From assembly GCA_937892525.1 (NCBI GenBank), contig CALAEV010000017.1:1-14645 (forward strand): 14,645 nucleotides of DNA, written 5' to 3'. Below the pieces are notes generated by a model. That model made no database searches. It had not been told where the DNA came from and worked only from the letters and a program-made list of their open reading frames with translations. Made by a program: the position numbers and the translations under genes. Below, one piece after another: positions 13,004 through 14,645 of this stretch (position 1 is the first letter of the stretch; each line of letters starts with the position of its first letter). Source of the stretch: an uncultured Clostridia bacterium. GTDB taxonomy: Bacteria; Bacillota; Clostridia; Oscillospirales; Acutalibacteraceae.

Positions 13004-13537
13004 TTGGATGAAAAAATGAACAACCAAAGCGTTGAAACAGAACAAAAAAATGACATTTCCCATCTTGCAAACAGAATGTTTGACGAAAACATTGTTTATG
13101 AAGAAGAAAAGCCTTTAGGTCGTGAATATTTTGATGCTGTTCATCACGGCGATTTAAAGCCTAACACAGACCATATTGTTTTGACTCGTTCAATGTATAA
13201 TAAAAGTGTTATGAAGATTGAGGAAAACACAAAAGCAGAAATTAAAGAGGCTATAAAGTATATACCTATATATGTAATAATTGAAATACTCCTTTTTATT
13301 CTGACCGTTGCTATAAATACGGTGTGTCATAACATTGGGTTGGAGCCACTTATAAGATTAAGTGGTGGTGTAAGCGCAGCTGCACTTATGATTTTGCCTG
13401 CTTTGATATATTTGTTCACAGCAGCTACTGTTAAGAAGATAAAAAGGGCAAAAAAGGCAAGAGAAAACGCGCTAAATCGCCTTGAACAAACCAAACAGGA
13501 ATGTATGATGATGGGTACTTATGATGCCTTAAAATAA
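13004..13537 (+). CDS. Small membrane protein with C-terminal GxYDA tail (paralogue 3)
   Basis: A 177-residue paralogue of the preceding protein. It has DISHLANRMFDEN (about 17-29), IVLTRSMYNKS (58-68), hydrophobic helices at about 86-107 and 121-143, a very basic KKIKRAKKARENALNRLEQ segment (about 144-162) and the tail ECMMMGTYDALK. I prefer a TTG start at 13004: it gives a MDEK beginning like paralogue 2 and has AGGTGAG a few nucleotides upstream. A GTG at 12995, overlapping the previous TGA, is the alternative and adds three residues. The gene ends in front of a strong terminator, closing the glpK-led transcript. The function is unknown. The conserved tail in all three neighbours suggests a common binding partner. 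Confidence 0.78.
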   Translation: MDEKMNNQSVETEQKNDISHLANRMFDENIVYEEEKPLGREYFDAVHHGDLKPNTDHIVLTRSMYNKSVMKIEENTKAEIKEAIKYIPIYVIIEILLFILTVAINTVCHNIGLEPLIRLSGGVSAAALMILPALIYLFTAATVKKIKRAKKARENALNRLEQTKQECMMMGTYDALK

Positions 13538-13551
13538 CTTAATAAAAACCC

Positions 13552-13587
13552 AAAACCCCATCGGATTAACCGATGGGGTTCCTTTTT
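13552..13587 (+). terminator. Strong intrinsic terminator of the glpK-led operon
   Basis: An 11-bp perfect stem AACCCCATCGG (13554-13564) with CCGATGGGGTT (13570-13580), a 5-nt loop ATTAA, then CCTTTTT. It lies 14 nt after the last stop codon. Confidence 0.92.
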
Positions 13588-13676
13588 CACTCGCCATGGT
13601 GACGAGATATAACCATATTTAATGTATGAATAATACCAAAAAAACCGTTAAAAGTCAAGGTGTTAAGGGTATTTAT

Positions 13677-14477
13677 TTAATCTTTTTTCATTCTACGCCA
13701 ATGAAATAAATACTGCTGAGCAATACCTTCAGTACCTTTGGTACATTGGGGTAATCCGTCAGGGTACATTTCTGCCATAATGCGTTTCACCCAAACGTCA
13801 ACAGGGAATGCTTCAATTTTGTGAAATCCGTAAAGCAAGGTGCACTCTGCAACTTTTGCGCCTACACCTTTGATTTTCTGCAATTCTTCTCTGCCAAAGT
13901 CTATAGGCTCGGTTTTGATTTTTTCAAAATTTATTTCACTATTTGCAACTTTTTGAGCAGCGTCAACAATGTATTTAGCACGAAAACCGGCACGCAAGGG
14001 TGCTAAATCTTCAACGGTAAGCTTTGAAAGAGTTTCGGCACTAGGAAAAGATTTTTTACCACTTTCACCTTCGCCAAATTCTTCGCAAAGACGCTCAATA
14101 ATGCCTTTTATTCTTGGGATGTTGTTGTTTTGCGAAATAATAAATGAGCAAAGTGCCTCCCAAGGTTCTTGACGTAAAATTCTGATGCCGTTATATTCAT
14201 TAACTGCTTGTTTTAAGTAGTTGTCGTCATATTCTGATACAATTTTAGTATAATCGCAGTCAAGGTCGAAGTAGTTTTTCCAAATATTGTAAAAATCTTC
14301 TTCTGTGCAATTATAGAAAATAAGTTCAGTTTCGGTTTGTTCAATTGTAATGTGTTTTCCAAATGCAACACCGTGCCATTTTGTGCCGTCATTCTGCCAA
14401 CGGAACGCCTGACCACAGTCAAGACAAAGTGAGAGATTAAAGGTTTGGGGCAATGGAATTGTAAAGTAATTTTTCAT
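13677..14477 (-). CDS. 8-oxoguanine DNA glycosylase (OGG1 family)
   Basis: A 266-residue bifunctional base-excision repair glycosylase/AP lyase. The N-terminal OGG_N-like region has CLDCGQAFRWQND (18-30) and WHGVAFGKHITIEQ. The helix-hairpin-helix core contains QEPWEALCSFIISQNNNIPRIKGIIERL (103-130) and LQKIKGVGAKVAECTLLYG, with the predicted Schiff-base lysine K208 in GVGAKVAEC. The catalytic aspartate is D227 in AFPVDVWVKR. No Fe-S cluster cysteines of the endonuclease III type are seen. The start is ATG 14477 with AAAGGA about 9 nt upstream, giving MKNYFTIPLPQTFNL; an ATG at 14504 has no comparable site. It is a single gene, convergent with the membrane-protein operon. Confidence 0.92.
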   Translation of the reverse strand: MKNYFTIPLPQTFNLSLCLDCGQAFRWQNDGTKWHGVAFGKHITIEQTETELIFYNCTEEDFYNIWKNYFDLDCDYTKIVSEYDDNYLKQAVNEYNGIRILRQEPWEALCSFIISQNNNIPRIKGIIERLCEEFGEGESGKKSFPSAETLSKLTVEDLAPLRAGFRAKYIVDAAQKVANSEINFEKIKTEPIDFGREELQKIKGVGAKVAECTLLYGFHKIEAFPVDVWVKRIMAEMYPDGLPQCTKGTEGIAQQYLFHWRRMKKD

Positions 14478-14645
14478 AATAAAAATCCTTTGTAAAATAG
14501 ACAAAATTTTATGAAAATTCTATCTAAAATATATAATGTTAATTTGCACAAAAAATTTAGATAATTTATACCAGAGGTGTGTTCCATTTTGTATAAAATG
14601 TAAAGCAATTACAACAAACTGTATTTGATATAATTTTAACAATAT
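14478..14645. other. AT-rich upstream region of the glycosylase gene
   Basis: 168 nt to the window edge without a convincing gene. On the minus strand TGGTATAAA (14565-14573) resembles an extended -10 element 88 nt upstream of the glycosylase ATG, but its -35 is weak. On the plus strand TATAAT near 14629 may belong to a promoter of a gene outside the window. Neither is strong. Confidence 0.3.

Noticed and set aside
13591..13609. Imperfect palindrome CTCGCCATGGTGACGAG behind the operon terminator
   Set aside because: It is short and imperfect, has no T-tract or promoter context and nothing that separates it from chance.
1..14645. CRISPR arrays, tRNA or rRNA genes, insertion sequences and phage genes
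   Set aside because: No regularly spaced repeats, no tRNA cloverleaf outside the tmRNA ends, and no transposase, integrase or structural phage gene could be found in any frame.

Overview
The window reads as chromosomal DNA of a low-GC, Gram-positive anaerobe of the class Clostridia, most likely a gut Oscillospiraceae/Ruminococcus-type bacterium. The reasons are AT-rich sequence, strong AGGAGG-type ribosome binding sites, the SRP RNA-dnaX-ybaB-recR order typical of Firmicutes, a GGGtGRT-family gene behind an Fe-S scaffold-like gene, and smpB close to ssrA. This placement is inferred from gene content, not from a search.

Layout. (1) 1-1351, plus strand: the end of an Fe-S scaffold-like gene and a highly expressed-looking GGGtGRT gene, closed by a strong bidirectional terminator. 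(2) 1375-2154: a small accessory pair, a Cro/CI-type regulator and a divergent gene of unknown function, with a compact shared promoter and operator-like repeats. (3) 2181-3509, minus: an FAD-dependent oxidoreductase. (4) 3588-8409, minus: a long housekeeping cluster read as SRP RNA, dnaX, ybaB/ebfC, recR, smpB, a zinc-ribbon/membrane/toxin-like gene, ssrA (tmRNA), and a four-helix-bundle gene broken by an amber codon. (5) 8433-13587, plus: a GH20 hexosaminidase, then glpK with four small co-directional genes behind it, the first overlapping the glpK stop. These are a stand-alone toxin-like domain protein and three related membrane proteins. (6) 13677-14477, minus: an OGG1-type DNA glycosylase.

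How the parts relate. The minus-strand cluster joins protein targeting (SRP), replication and recombination repair (DnaX, YbaB, RecR) and ribosome rescue (SmpB, tmRNA). The novelty candidate is a shared domain of about 80 residues. It has an H-x3-H, an EYLxKAN and a G-[YF]-I-R-T-Y motif and resembles the nuclease-type C-termini of polymorphic toxins. It occurs twice: fused to a zinc ribbon and two membrane helices between smpB and ssrA, and alone behind glpK next to three paralogous membrane proteins ending in a G-x-Y-D-A tail. Fusion in one locus and adjacency in the other suggest that a soluble toxin-like domain and small membrane proteins work together. That link is inference.
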